Source: Holosporaceae bacterium
GTDB taxonomy: Bacteria; Pseudomonadota; Alphaproteobacteria; UBA3830
DNA length: 64,000 nt
NCBI GenBank assembly: GCA_031288395.1
Contig: JAITRM010000012.1
Coordinates: 1-64,000, forward strand
Reading direction: 5' to 3'
Shown here: piece after piece, positions 17,576-26,718 of the stretch
Position numbering within the stretch: position 1 is the first letter of the stretch
Layout of the letters: every line of letters starts with the position of its first letter
Program-made: the position numbers and the translations under genes
Notes under the pieces: model-generated
What the model was told of the DNA's origin: nothing
The model's input: only the letters and a program-made list of their open reading frames with translations
The model's database searches: none

Positions 17576-17854
17576 ATGTCCATAACAAAAGAAGATGTTG
17601 GAAAAATTTCTCGTTTGGCCTGTATCAAAATACCGGACGCAGAATTCGAGAATGTTTGTGATGGCCTAAATAATGTCCTTAATTTTGTGGAGCAGCTGGA
17701 GCAAGTGGATTGTTCCTCGGTCGACGATTCTGGAGAATGTGTTGTTGGTATGCGGGAAAGAAGCGACGTCGCCATTCCCTGCGATCCGGCCGTTATGGAT
17801 AACGCGCCCCAGAAGGAATGCAATATGTTTGTTGTCCCCAAGGTTATCAGCTGA
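17576..17854 (+). CDS. gatC: aspartyl/glutamyl-tRNA amidotransferase subunit C
   Basis: A 92-residue protein with the GatC pattern ITKEDVGKISRLACIKI, ending in the ERSDV...DNAPQKECNMFVVPKVI motif. It stabilises the GatAB complex that converts Glu-tRNA(Gln) or Asp-tRNA(Asn) to the amide form. I use the ATG at 17576, behind GAGGGAAA, rather than the TTG two codons earlier. gatA and gatB are not adjacent and must lie elsewhere. Confidence 0.9.
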   Translation: MSITKEDVGKISRLACIKIPDAEFENVCDGLNNVLNFVEQLEQVDCSSVDDSGECVVGMRERSDVAIPCDPAVMDNAPQKECNMFVVPKVIS

Positions 17855-17893
17855 AATATCAATAGTATTTTATAATCAAAAAGAGAGCTTTCT

Positions 17894-18367
17894 ATGGAAA
17901 AGGTTTACATGACTCCAGGTGGGTTCAAAGTCCTCGAGGACGAACTCAAAAATCTAAAACTCGTTGAGCGGCCGGCCATCGTAAACGCCATTGCGGAGGC
18001 AAGGGAAAAGGGTGATTTGTCGGAAAATGCTGAGTATAGCTACGCAAAGGAAAAACAGGGATTCATTGAGGGAAGAATCCGAGAGCTGGAGTCTAAATTG
18101 GCCAGAGCAGAAGTCATAGACATTACGAAACTTGACGGCGCCAACGTAAAGTTTGGAGCCACCGTTACTGTGTTTGACGAAGCGGCTGACGAGGAGATCT
18201 CCTACAAGATAGTCGGAGTGGACGAAGCGGATATCGGCAAAAAGCTGCTCCCCATCGATTCGCCATTGGCGCGAGCATTAATCGGAAAAAACGTAGGTGA
18301 TGAAATAAAATTAGACACGCCGTCGGGCAAGAGAAAATACGAAATCGTCGAGGTGCTGTACGTTTAA
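17894..18367 (+). CDS. greA: transcription elongation factor GreA
   Basis: A 157-residue GreA with the N-terminal coiled coil (GDLSENAEYSYAKEKQ, containing the acidic tip D-x-x-E) and a C-terminal FKBP-like domain (PIDSPLARALIGKNVGDE). It rescues backtracked RNA polymerase by stimulating transcript cleavage. AGAGAGCTTTCT precedes the ATG. The length is standard. Confidence 0.96.
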   Translation: MEKVYMTPGGFKVLEDELKNLKLVERPAIVNAIAEAREKGDLSENAEYSYAKEKQGFIEGRIRELESKLARAEVIDITKLDGANVKFGATVTVFDEAADEEISYKIVGVDEADIGKKLLPIDSPLARALIGKNVGDEIKLDTPSGKRKYEIVEVLYV

Positions 18368-18381
18368 TTTTTGGAGGAAAT

Positions 18382-19119
18382 ATGTTTGATTTAACAGGAA
18401 AAATCGCTTTGGTTACCGGCGCTACGGGTGTTATCGGCGGAGCGATTGTCAGAACGCTTCACAAAATGGGAGCTACGCTGGCGGTTTCCGGCACTCGGCT
18501 GGACAATCTGGAGAATTTAGCGAATGAATTGAAGGAGCGGATTCATCTATTCTCCTGCAATTTGAGTTTATCTGCGGCGGTGGAGGAGTTGACGCCGAAT
18601 GTCGAACGAGCGTGCGGCTCTGTCAATATCCTGGTCAACAATGCAGGTATAACTAGGGATAGCCTGCTGATGCGAATGCCAGATGAATCCTGGCAGGACG
18701 TGATGACCGTCGATTTGGAGGCTCCGTTTAGACTCATGCGCGCAGTTTCAAAAAATATGGTCAAGGAAAGATGGGGGCGCATCATAAACATCTCATCCAT
18801 CGTAGGAGCTGTGGGAAACTCCGGGCAAGCAAACTACGCTGCAGCGAAGTCCGGTTTGTTCGGTCTGTCGAAGTCGGCAGCCGCTGAATTGGCCCCAAGA
18901 AATATTACCGTAAATTGCGTGGCTCCCGGATTCATCGAATCCCCCATGGTCGAGAAAATCCCTCCCGCTAGCCGAGAATACATGGAGAAGAGTATTCCCA
19001 TGGCTAGAGTTGGCGAACCGGAAGAAGTTGCCGCCGCCGTCGGGTTTTTGGCCAGCGTGGAGGCCTCCTACATCACCGGACACGTGCTGCACGTCAACGG
19101 CGGCATGGCCATGCTTTAG
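18382..19119 (+). CDS. fabG: 3-oxoacyl-[acyl-carrier-protein] reductase
   Basis: A 245-residue short-chain dehydrogenase with the NADP-binding motif TGATGVIGGA, NNAG near residue 89, catalytic Ser in NISSIVG, and YAAAK (Tyr and Lys). It reduces beta-ketoacyl-ACP in fatty-acid elongation. TTGGAGGAAAT is a strong ribosome site. It lies 14 bases after greA and 27 before the phosphopantetheinyl transferase gene, which would supply its ACP cofactor. Confidence 0.92.
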   Translation: MFDLTGKIALVTGATGVIGGAIVRTLHKMGATLAVSGTRLDNLENLANELKERIHLFSCNLSLSAAVEELTPNVERACGSVNILVNNAGITRDSLLMRMPDESWQDVMTVDLEAPFRLMRAVSKNMVKERWGRIINISSIVGAVGNSGQANYAAAKSGLFGLSKSAAAELAPRNITVNCVAPGFIESPMVEKIPPASREYMEKSIPMARVGEPEEVAAAVGFLASVEASYITGHVLHVNGGMAML

Positions 19120-19146
19120 TCCGGCGGTTGCGAAGTTTTATTTTTC

Positions 19147-19866
19147 ATGAAAATAGAATCCCTCTGCAGCCCGCTTAAAATGCCGTTTTGTTACGGCGCG
19201 AAAGAAAGCGCCTGCGGATTGGCCGTCATGAAAACCTCTGATTTTTCCGCATTTTCATATGAAAAGTGGCTTTCGAAGCCTGAGCTGGAAAAATTTGACT
19301 CCCTCGGCTCTGAAAAAACAAAAATTCAATTTGCCTGCGGAAGAATAGCGTCCAAAATTGCCCTCGGTATTTTTGAAGACGCCGCTCCCTCCGACATCGA
19401 TATAGCAAACGAAGAAAGCGGCCGGCCCGTTATTCACAGCTCCGATTATGGCGTGAGTATTTCTCATTCCGAAAAATGGATCGCTGCCCTTGTTTTCCAG
19501 AAGGAATTTGTCTTTGGCATCGACGTCGAACAAATGAGGGAAAATAGACGCAACGCGCTGAAATATGTGAACCGCAATCCGGAGCCGATTCCCGATGATC
19601 TCAAAAGCTTGACCGTGGCCTGGACCATGAAAGAAGCTCTGTCAAAGGCACTGCAGCTGGGATTCAATTTGCCATTTGAAGATCTTGCCATAGCCGATTT
19701 TTCGGTGAAAAACGACGTTTTCGAATGTGAATTTACAAAATACGGAGCGCTTCGCGGATGGGCGATACTTTATGAAAACATATCCCTAGCGATGGCCTAC
19801 GAAAAAAGATGTCTGTGGAATTGCGACATTCACCAGATGCTATTTCCGACGCGCCCAGCGGCATAA
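19147..19866 (+). CDS. 4'-phosphopantetheinyl transferase (Sfp-type)
   Basis: A 239-residue protein with the Sfp-superfamily motifs SISHS, FGIDVE (Mg-binding Asp and Glu) and [11 protein letters not shown]. It transfers phosphopantetheine from CoA to a serine of acyl or peptidyl carrier proteins. No PKS or NRPS genes occur in the window, and fabG is directly upstream, so modification of the fatty-acid ACP is the likeliest task. The 3' end overlaps the convergent glyS gene by 37 bp. Confidence 0.88.
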   Translation: MKIESLCSPLKMPFCYGAKESACGLAVMKTSDFSAFSYEKWLSKPELEKFDSLGSEKTKIQFACGRIASKIALGIFEDAAPSDIDIANEESGRPVIHSSDYGVSISHSEKWIAALVFQKEFVFGIDVEQMRENRRNALKYVNRNPEPIPDDLKSLTVAWTMKEALSKALQLGFNLPFEDLAIADFSVKNDVFECEFTKYGALRGWAILYENISLAMAYEKRCLWNCDIHQMLFPTRPAA

Positions 19867-21242
19867 AACTCCTGAAAAAATTTTTCCACTTCGCGAATGG
19901 GGATTCTTTTTTGCTCCATGGAGTCTCTTTCCCGTAGGGTGACGCTTTCCTCCGCGCCTTCAAATGTATCAAAATCCACCGTAATGCAGAGAGGCGTTCC
20001 AACCTCGTCGTGGCGACGATAGGCTTTCCCTACGTTCCCTATGTCCTCATATTTTACTCTTCCGAGCCTCAGACGGCTCAATTTTTTAGCTATTTCTTTG
20101 GATTTCTCCACGATACGCTCATTATTTTTAGCAAGCGGAACGACGGCGGCCTTGAACGGCGCGAGATGCGGCTTCAGTTTCAAAACGATGCGCTCGCTAC
20201 CATTCTCCAAGATTTCTCTGTTAAAGCCGTCCGAAAGCACCGCCAAGACTCCGCGATCGAGGCCAGCCGACGGCTCAATGACATAGGGCACGAAAAAATT
20301 CTTGCCTTCGAGATTTTGCACCACGAGTTTTGCGTTGGAATCATGATTGGCGGAAACTTTCGCAAAAATATTCAGCTCGTCCTGATTTTTTGAGTGGGAC
20401 CCGAGATCGAAGTCAGTTCGGTTGGCGACGCCCTCTAGCTCCTCGAACCCATGTGGAAATTCGTACAAAATATCGACGGTCGCCTTGGCGTAGTGGGCCA
20501 ATTCTTCATGCGGCTGATGAAAAAGCTTCAACTTATCCGCCGCAAGCCCCTGCTCCTTCCACCACTCCAGACGATACTGGACCCATTTTTCGTGCCACTC
20601 CTCGTCGGTTCCCGGTTCCACGAAAAATTCCAGCTCCATCTGCTCAAATTCTCGCACTCTAAATATAAAATTTCTCGGAGTCACCTCATTTCTAAAGGAT
20701 TTTCCCGTCTGCGCTATGCCAAATGGCAATTTTCGAGATGTGGAATCCAAGACGTTTTTGAAATTTATAAAAATTCCCTGCGCCGTTTCCGGACGCAAAT
20801 ATACGAAACTAGCGTCGTCCTCCAGCGGGCCGAAATTTGCCTTAAACATCAGATTAAACTGCCTCGGTTCCGTGAGATTTTTCGAGCCGCAATTGTCGCA
20901 TTTTCCATCCAGTAGGTGGTCTCCGCGCATGCGACACTTGCAATCTCTGCAATCCACCATGGGATCGGAGAAAGTATCTTCATGGCCAGAATGCTTGAAT
21001 ATGAGCGGATGGCCGATCAAAGATGAATCGAGGCCTTCCACATCGTCCCGCTCATAAACCATGGACTTCCACCAGGCGTCTCTCAGATTATTCTTCAGCT
21101 CCACGCCCAGCGGACCATAGTCATACAGTCCCTGCAATCCGCCGTATATGTCTGCGCTTTGGAATATGAATCCTCTCCGTTTGCAGAGAGAAACTATGTC
21201 GTTCATGGATAGTTTACAATTTTTCTCGGGCATGGCGCTCAC
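19830..21242 (-). CDS. glyS: glycyl-tRNA synthetase, single-chain (alpha2) type
   Basis: A 470-residue class II synthetase of the eukaryotic/archaeal/Firmicute form, not the GlyQ/GlyS two-subunit form usual in Proteobacteria. Evidence: the N-terminal [15 protein letters not shown] and YDYGPLG, a zinc-type insertion with C-x2-C-x-C and C-x2-C cysteines around residues 98-118, motif 2 FRNEVTPR, motif 3 [12 protein letters not shown], and a C-terminal anticodon-binding domain. It attaches glycine to tRNA-Gly. The start is one of several close ATGs (residues 1, 4 and 13). Confidence 0.93.
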   Translation of the reverse strand: MSAMPEKNCKLSMNDIVSLCKRRGFIFQSADIYGGLQGLYDYGPLGVELKNNLRDAWWKSMVYERDDVEGLDSSLIGHPLIFKHSGHEDTFSDPMVDCRDCKCRMRGDHLLDGKCDNCGSKNLTEPRQFNLMFKANFGPLEDDASFVYLRPETAQGIFINFKNVLDSTSRKLPFGIAQTGKSFRNEVTPRNFIFRVREFEQMELEFFVEPGTDEEWHEKWVQYRLEWWKEQGLAADKLKLFHQPHEELAHYAKATVDILYEFPHGFEELEGVANRTDFDLGSHSKNQDELNIFAKVSANHDSNAKLVVQNLEGKNFFVPYVIEPSAGLDRGVLAVLSDGFNREILENGSERIVLKLKPHLAPFKAAVVPLAKNNERIVEKSKEIAKKLSRLRLGRVKYEDIGNVGKAYRRHDEVGTPLCITVDFDTFEGAEESVTLRERDSMEQKRIPIREVEKFFQEFYAAGRVGNSIW

Positions 21243-21297
21243 AATCGAGTTTATGAGCGTCCATAGTAACGGAGCCCGACGGCGTTAGCAATCCCAT

Positions 21298-22215
21298 TCA
21301 GAGAGCGCCGCACGCGCGCGCGGCTTCTTGGGAATCCCATTCCACCGATCTCACATATTTCTGGAGTTTCAGGAAAGCGTTTCTTTCTATTTGCCGGACT
21401 CTTTCCGTCGACAAGCCAATTGTATCCGCAATTTCTTTCAAACTTTTGGTGGGGCTGTGAAGTCTATGGGAACACAAAATGTCATATTCCCTTTTGGACA
21501 AGGTATTGAGAGCGTCGTGCAGCACTTTTTTTCTATAGGCGTATTCCTGCTTCTCAAAAGTTGCCGATTCCGGGGAAGCGCTCGTATCCGCGAGAAAATC
21601 CTGCCAACTGCAGCCGCCCTCCTCAACTGGAGAATTTGCTGAAAAATCTTTGCGCGTAAGGCGAATATCAGAGGTTATCACATCTTCTTTGGTTACGTTC
21701 ATCTTGTCGGCTATGACCTGGGCGTCCTTTTCCGATAGATTCTCCAACCCAAGCAAATGTTTCATTTTCCTCAGCCCGAAAAACAGTTTTCTGTTATTTT
21801 TTCCAGTGCCAAGCCTTACGATAGACCACGAATTGTATATGAAATCGCGAATTTTCGCCTTTATCCACCAGGCGGCGTAGGTTGAGAATCTGTATCCTAT
21901 GCTGGGATCGAAGTGCTGCAGAGCATGCATGACGCCCACGTTGCCCTCGGCAATGAGATCGATCTTGGAGAGCCCGTAGCCGGCATATCCGCCGGCGATT
22001 TTCATAACCAAGCGCAGATGACTGGCGACGATCTTCTCCAGAGCCTTTTTATCGCCGCGCTCCTTCCATTTTATCGCCAGTTCGAACTCTTCATCTTCTC
22101 CCAGCATCGGAAATTTTTTGATCTCAGATACGTAGTGCGTCAACAAATCATCGTCGACGCCCCTGCCATAACTAAACGCTGCGGACATTAGTTCCCTCGA
22201 TACCCTCTTCGCCAT
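21298..22215 (-). CDS. rpoH: RNA polymerase heat-shock sigma factor (sigma-32)
   Basis: A 305-residue sigma-70-family factor. Region 2 shows HLRLVMKIAGGYAGYGL, DLIAEGNVGV and FSTYAAWWIKAKI. The sequence NRKLFFGLRKMK matches the RpoH box that distinguishes sigma-32. Region 4 carries LSTERVRQIERNAF, the -35 recognition helix. It should direct dnaK-dnaJ, clpB and other stress genes, several of which lie in this window. Confidence 0.94.
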   Translation of the reverse strand: MAKRVSRELMSAAFSYGRGVDDDLLTHYVSEIKKFPMLGEDEEFELAIKWKERGDKKALEKIVASHLRLVMKIAGGYAGYGLSKIDLIAEGNVGVMHALQHFDPSIGYRFSTYAAWWIKAKIRDFIYNSWSIVRLGTGKNNRKLFFGLRKMKHLLGLENLSEKDAQVIADKMNVTKEDVITSDIRLTRKDFSANSPVEEGGCSWQDFLADTSASPESATFEKQEYAYRKKVLHDALNTLSKREYDILCSHRLHSPTKSLKEIADTIGLSTERVRQIERNAFLKLQKYVRSVEWDSQEAARACGAL

Positions 22216-22252
22216 GTATACCAGATCGTGGGCGCGATTTACATACCGCGTG

Positions 22253-23110
22253 TCAATTAACTGGCGTCAGTCCAAGATCTTGGGCGACTTTCCGCACATT
22301 GTTTTTTTGTTCTCGAAAAAAAATTGTGATAATTGTATCCGCTCCCATTGCGCCGCAGCCTTTAGCCGCCAAGACTCCGTCCAATTTTAGAATTTTTTCC
22401 ACCAGATTCGAAATCTGCTCCAGCACCAATCGCATTTCCTTGAGAGCATTGAAAAAATTCTGGACGTTTTCCACCAGCGAATCCTCGTCCCCATCGACGA
22501 AACTTTGCAGAGCGCCGGAGGAAAACTCTTTCAGCTCCGAAACGTCCATGGGGCGTAATTCTCGCAAATGTTCGTGAGTAACGACCTTGAATCCGGTCCT
22601 AAAAATTGCAAAATCCAGATGTGGGAAGTCCCATTCGATTTTCCCTACGCTGCCGTCGTGCGGACTAAAGCAAATGCTATGATTATAACACTGGGTTAGG
22701 CAATCGGCGCCGCTGGGCTTCAGCGAGGCGGTTCCACAGGTTGCCAACGTCCTGTACTCCTCAAGAAACGATTTCGCATCAAAGTTACCTCCGCTTAGGC
22801 GCAAATAAAGCTTGTAGAGCAGGACAAATTGCGCGCTGGAGGCTCCTAGTCCGCCGGCTCCATTGAACGGATCCGTAAACCTAATGGACAGATTTTTAAA
22901 AACATTTTTGTGGGCCAGGTAGAATTTATGGGCCGCAGATCCATCGCCGATGCCGGCTAAAGATTCGCCGGTTGTCGTTCTGGCGGCCAGCAATTTAAAC
23001 TCCGGATCGGTGGCCAGAAGAACGGCGCTGCCGCCGAACAAAACAGCATACTCGCCCACGAGAAACGTTTTGCTTTTGGCTGAAAAAATCATTGACCGAT
23101 GAGCCTTCAC
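22253..23110 (-). CDS. GHMP kinase, mevalonate/phosphomevalonate kinase-like
   Basis: A 285-residue GHMP-family kinase. Motif 1 is KTFLVGEYAVLFGG (residues about 14-27), motif 2 the phosphate loop GAGGLGASSAQ near 86-96, and motif 3 AKGCGAMGADTI near 253-264. The GEYAV signature is closer to phosphomevalonate kinases than to most other GHMP kinases. The substrate is inferred to be a mevalonate-pathway intermediate for isoprenoid synthesis, which is unusual in alphaproteobacteria. The start may be the GTG at 23110 or the ATG six codons later. No other pathway gene is in view. Confidence 0.7.
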   Translation of the reverse strand: MKAHRSMIFSAKSKTFLVGEYAVLFGGSAVLLATDPEFKLLAARTTTGESLAGIGDGSAAHKFYLAHKNVFKNLSIRFTDPFNGAGGLGASSAQFVLLYKLYLRLSGGNFDAKSFLEEYRTLATCGTASLKPSGADCLTQCYNHSICFSPHDGSVGKIEWDFPHLDFAIFRTGFKVVTHEHLRELRPMDVSELKEFSSGALQSFVDGDEDSLVENVQNFFNALKEMRLVLEQISNLVEKILKLDGVLAAKGCGAMGADTIITIFFREQKNNVRKVAQDLGLTPVN

Positions 23111-23126
23111 TCGCTGTTGATATTTC

Positions 23127-24431
23127 CTACAATTTTGTCGGCGGAGTGATGCGCACTAGGCCAATTTGGTTGCGCTGTCGTCTCAAAATTTCAATCTTAA
23201 AGCCGGATAAGACGTATATCTGTCCCACATCCGGAATTTTTCTTACCTCGTGCATGATGTAGCCGGCTATGGTGGCTGCTTCTTCTTCCGGAATATTCCA
23301 ATCGAACTGCCGATTTAAGTCGCGTATTGGCGTGGACCCCTCCACCATGGCCGATCCGTCCGGCTGCACTCGTATCCCGTTGGTCAGCGTATCGTGCTCG
23401 TCGACTATTTCGCCGACGATTTCCTCCAGAATATCCTCTAGCGTGATACATCCCTGGAGATCGCCGTACTCGTCCACCACCAGCGCAAAATGCTCCCTCT
23501 TTTTGCGAAAATTCTGCAGCTGATCCAGCAAATGAGTCGTTTCCGGGATGAACCAGGGCGGAGAAATTAGATTGTTTATCTTGATTTTTTCCAAATTGCC
23601 GTTCTGCAGCTGCAGGGCCCGAAAAAACGCCTTGCTTTTCAGAATGCCGACGATATTTTCCGGATTATCCTGCCACAAAGGAATGCGCGAAAAGGAACAA
23701 TTGCCCAATTCCTCTGCTATTTTCTCAATGGGCAGGGATGCGTTTATGGTCCGCAGATTTTTCCGGTGCACCATCGTGTGACTGACGGAAATCTCCTCCA
23801 GATCAAGAATGCTTTTCAGCATGCTTTTCTTCTGGGCTTCCTCTTCGTCTCCATCGGAGCGGCGCATTTCTATTGCGCCCCGAAGCTCTTCATCAGCTTG
23901 ATCATCAGGATTTTTCTCGTCGATTTTTATGCCCATCAACTTCAGAGAAAACTTCGCGCAGGATTCCAGAACGGAAATGGCGGGCCTTAAAAAATTCACC
24001 GCGCCCAGAATAAACGGAGCCACAAAGAGCGCAAATGGCACCGTAAATTTGATGGCCAGCATTTTGGGGAAGATTTCGGCGTAGACGGCCAGCAGGATGG
24101 CGAGAACTGCCTGCAGCACAGCCGTCTCTGCTCCGGAAAGATATTTAACGGCGAATAATGTGCTGCCAATGGGAATCAGATACAGCACAAACTGGTTCAT
24201 GACCAAAATGGTGCCGATGGAGGAGGACATGTTCTCCTGCAGGAGGATGACTTTTCTCGCTCTCGCATCCCCTTTTTTGGCTAAATGATACAGATAATTC
24301 CGGGAAGCGCTGGTCACCGCCGTCTCGGATCCGGATATGAACCCGGCCGTCGCTATGGCGACCAACATTCCAAAAACAAACAGAACACAAGCCATGATTA
24401 TCATTTTAGTCGCAGCGCCTCCGAAAAACAA
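23127..24431 (-). CDS. CorC/HlyC-family membrane protein (CNNM plus CBS domains)
   Basis: A 434-residue protein with an N-terminal CNNM membrane domain of three to four hydrophobic segments (to about 170). Two CBS domains follow (about 205-330, including [25 protein letters not shown]), then a C-terminal CorC_HlyC domain. Relatives are linked to magnesium or cobalt efflux. The gene is divergent from the ribosomal rplK operon, with about 100 bases between the starts. The first ATG or the one at residue 10 could be used. Confidence 0.88.
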   Translation of the reverse strand: MFFGGAATKMIIMACVLFVFGMLVAIATAGFISGSETAVTSASRNYLYHLAKKGDARARKVILLQENMSSSIGTILVMNQFVLYLIPIGSTLFAVKYLSGAETAVLQAVLAILLAVYAEIFPKMLAIKFTVPFALFVAPFILGAVNFLRPAISVLESCAKFSLKLMGIKIDEKNPDDQADEELRGAIEMRRSDGDEEEAQKKSMLKSILDLEEISVSHTMVHRKNLRTINASLPIEKIAEELGNCSFSRIPLWQDNPENIVGILKSKAFFRALQLQNGNLEKIKINNLISPPWFIPETTHLLDQLQNFRKKREHFALVVDEYGDLQGCITLEDILEEIVGEIVDEHDTLTNGIRVQPDGSAMVEGSTPIRDLNRQFDWNIPEEEAATIAGYIMHEVRKIPDVGQIYVLSGFKIEILRRQRNQIGLVRITPPTKL

Positions 24432-24537
24432 GCTGCGGAGAGAAGATGTTGGCGAGAGACCAAAACCAAAATTTCTTGCAAGAATTACTTTCCTGTGCTA
24501 CAAAACTGCGATTTGGTTTCACGTTTGTCGAGGTCAT

Positions 24538-24969
24538 ATGGCGAAAAAAGTAGTGGGATATGTGAAGTTGCAGGTGCCTGCGGGAAAGGCAAATCCTTCT
24601 CCTCCCATCGGTCCGGCGTTGGGACAGCGCGGCCTCAATATCATGGAATTTTGCAAGGCTTTTAATGCTCAGACCCAGTCCTATGAGCCCGGAACGCCGC
24701 TTCCAGTCGTAATTACGGCCTACGGAGACAGAACATTTTCGTTTATCATTAAATTGCCTCCGGTTTCTTACTATTTGAAGCAGGCGGCCAAGATTACCAA
24801 GGGAGCGGCAGATACCGGTAGAGGCGCCAAAGTGGGGCAAGTTACCATGTCCCAGGTCAGGGAAATCGCCGAAAAGAAGTTGAAGGATCTAAACGTTGAC
24901 AACGTCGACGCCGCAAGCCAAATGATCGTTGGATCTGCGCGTTCTATGGGATTGGAGGTAGTTCAATAA
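24538..24969 (+). CDS. rplK: 50S ribosomal protein L11
   Basis: A 143-residue L11 with [19 protein letters not shown] and the rRNA-binding C-terminal domain ([21 protein letters not shown]). The true start is the ATG at 24538 after GTCGAGGTCAT; a longer frame runs into the divergent corC region. It stops one base into the start of rplA (TAATG). Neither secE nor nusG precedes it, contrary to the common order. Confidence 0.97.
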   Translation: MAKKVVGYVKLQVPAGKANPSPPIGPALGQRGLNIMEFCKAFNAQTQSYEPGTPLPVVITAYGDRTFSFIIKLPPVSYYLKQAAKITKGAADTGRGAKVGQVTMSQVREIAEKKLKDLNVDNVDAASQMIVGSARSMGLEVVQ

Positions 24970-25667
24970 TGGCTCAGAGAGGGAAAAGATACAAAAAAAT
25001 GGTCGAAAAGGCCGATTGCAGCAAGGTTTATCCACTGGCGGAGGCCGTCGCCTTTCTAAAAGAGAATTCTTCCTGTAAATTCGATGAAACGGTCGAAATT
25101 GCCGTGAACCTGAATGTGGATCCGCGCTCCGCAGATCAGAATGTTCGGGGAATGGTCTCCATGCCGGCCGGAACGGGGAAAGCCGCGAAAGTGGCCGTTT
25201 TCGCCCGTGGAAAGGCCGCCGATAACGCTCTGGCTGCCGGAGCCGATTTTGTCGGAGCGGAAGATTTGGCCGAAAAGATCACCGCCGGAGACGTGGAGTT
25301 CGATGTTTGCATCGCCAGTCCGGATATGATGGGCGTCGTGGGGCGGCTGGGAAAAATTCTCGGGCCACGCGGACTTATGCCAAATCCAAAATTGGGAACC
25401 GTCACGCCGAACGTGGCAGACGCCGTAAAAAATTCCAAAGCCGGTCAGGTGGAATATAGATTGGATAAAACCGGCATCGTTCATGCTGGCCTGTGCAAGC
25501 TGAGTTTCTCGCAGGATAAAATCGAAGAGAACGTAAAGGCTTTTGTGGGAACCGTGGTGAAAGCAAAGCCTGCCAGCGTAAAAGGGGCCTACTTGAAATC
25601 CTTGACGATTTCCAGTACCATGGGCCTAGGTTTGAGGTTGAGCGTCGCTGAGGCGTTCACTTTTTAG
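24969..25667 (+). CDS. rplA: 50S ribosomal protein L1
   Basis: A 232-residue L1 with the conserved MGVVGRLGKILGPRGLMPNPKxGTVT-type segment and a C-terminal SSTMG motif. It forms the mobile L1 stalk and, in many bacteria, represses its own operon. The start codon overlaps the rplK stop. Confidence 0.97.
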   Translation: MAQRGKRYKKMVEKADCSKVYPLAEAVAFLKENSSCKFDETVEIAVNLNVDPRSADQNVRGMVSMPAGTGKAAKVAVFARGKAADNALAAGADFVGAEDLAEKITAGDVEFDVCIASPDMMGVVGRLGKILGPRGLMPNPKLGTVTPNVADAVKNSKAGQVEYRLDKTGIVHAGLCKLSFSQDKIEENVKAFVGTVVKAKPASVKGAYLKSLTISSTMGLGLRLSVAEAFTF

Positions 25668-25671
25668 AGTC

Positions 25672-25752
25672 ATCGAAGACCATCGGCGCTTGTGCTTAAA
25701 ATATGCCGTTGTAGATTGACTGGGTTTTTTCCCGTTTATTCTCCACTTCGAT
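25672..25752 (+). promoter_or_regulatory. candidate L10 leader RNA
   Basis: Between rplA and rplJ a perfect 7-bp inverted repeat, ATCGAAG (25672-25678) and CTTCGAT (25746-25752), encloses 67 bases that include GACTGGGTTTTTTCCCG. An autoregulatory L10-binding leader is normally found exactly here. The fold is not checked by computation. Confidence 0.4.
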
Positions 25753-25776
25753 ATTCTGTTAACTGAGGAAAGAGTT

Positions 25777-26289
25777 TTGTTAAAAAACAAGAAAGCTGAG
25801 ATAGTCGCCAAAATTAAGCAGCGCCTTTCGGAGAGCGACGCTGTTTTCGTCGTTAATCAGAACAGGATGACCGTCGCCGAAAGCGAAGACCTCCGGAGAC
25901 GGCTTAAAAATGCGGATTCCAGCTATCTGGTCGCTAAAAATACGTTGGCGCGCTTGGCCGTAGGCGGCAGCGCCTTCGAGTGTATTTTGCCGCATCTGGA
26001 AGGCCAAACTGCGTTGGTTTTTTCCAAAAATATTACAAGTTCCGCAAAGGTTATATTTGAATATTCGTCAAAGAACGAAGAGAAAATCACCATAATTTGC
26101 GGCGGATATGACAAGAGGCTGTTGAGCGCATCGGATGTTCGCATGCTGGCTCAACTGCCGTCCATAGATGAGTTGCGTGCCAAAATCGTTGCCGTCATTC
26201 AAACTCCGGCACGACGCATGGCTACGCTACTACAGGCACCTGCGTGTCAAATCGCTCGGGTGCTGAAGGGCTATTCTGAAAAACAATAG
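25777..26289 (+). CDS. rplJ: 50S ribosomal protein L10
   Basis: A 170-residue L10 starting at TTG 25777 behind GAGGAAAGAG. It has the usual N-terminal rRNA-binding domain ([34 protein letters not shown]) and a C-terminal helix ([24 protein letters not shown]) that binds L7/L12 dimers. A non-ATG start fits tight translational control. rplL follows 14 bases later. Confidence 0.95.
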   Translation: MLKNKKAEIVAKIKQRLSESDAVFVVNQNRMTVAESEDLRRRLKNADSSYLVAKNTLARLAVGGSAFECILPHLEGQTALVFSKNITSSAKVIFEYSSKNEEKITIICGGYDKRLLSASDVRMLAQLPSIDELRAKIVAVIQTPARRMATLLQAPACQIARVLKGYSEKQ

Positions 26290-26303
26290 GGAGGAAAATA
26301 GAA

Positions 26304-26684
26304 ATGGCTGCAAATTTAGATAAGATAGTGGAAGAATTGTCGAAGCTTACGGTTTTGGAGGCCGCCGAGCTGAGCAAGAAGCTGGAGGAGGTCTGGGGTG
26401 TTTCCGCCGCGGCTCCGGTGGCCGTCGCAGCGGCGGCAGCTCCAGCAGCTGGAGCGGCTCCGGTTGAAGAAAAGACGGAATTTGACGTAATTTTGGCCGA
26501 AATCGGAGCGCAGAAGATAGGCGTAATCAAGGCCGTGAGAGAAATCACAGGGCTTGGCCTGACGGAGGCGAGAACGTTGGTGGAATCTGCTCCAAAAGCC
26601 GTCAAGGAAGCCGTTTCCAAGGACGAAGCTCAGAAAATCAAAACTAAACTGGAAGAAGCTGGCGCGAAAGTCGAGCTGAAGTAG
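26304..26684 (+). CDS. rplL: 50S ribosomal protein L7/L12
   Basis: A 126-residue L7/L12. An N-terminal dimerisation domain ([19 protein letters not shown]) is joined by an Ala-rich hinge (residues about 37-55) to the factor-binding domain ([20 protein letters not shown]). GGGAGGAAAATAG precedes it. rpoB is expected next, but the following gene is an unrelated glycosyltransferase on the other strand. Confidence 0.97.
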   Translation: MAANLDKIVEELSKLTVLEAAELSKKLEEVWGVSAAAPVAVAAAAAPAAGAAPVEEKTEFDVILAEIGAQKIGVIKAVREITGLGLTEARTLVESAPKAVKEAVSKDEAQKIKTKLEEAGAKVELK

Positions 26685-26718
26685 TTTCGGATTCCGGCGA
26701 AATCGCGAACCGTGGTGA

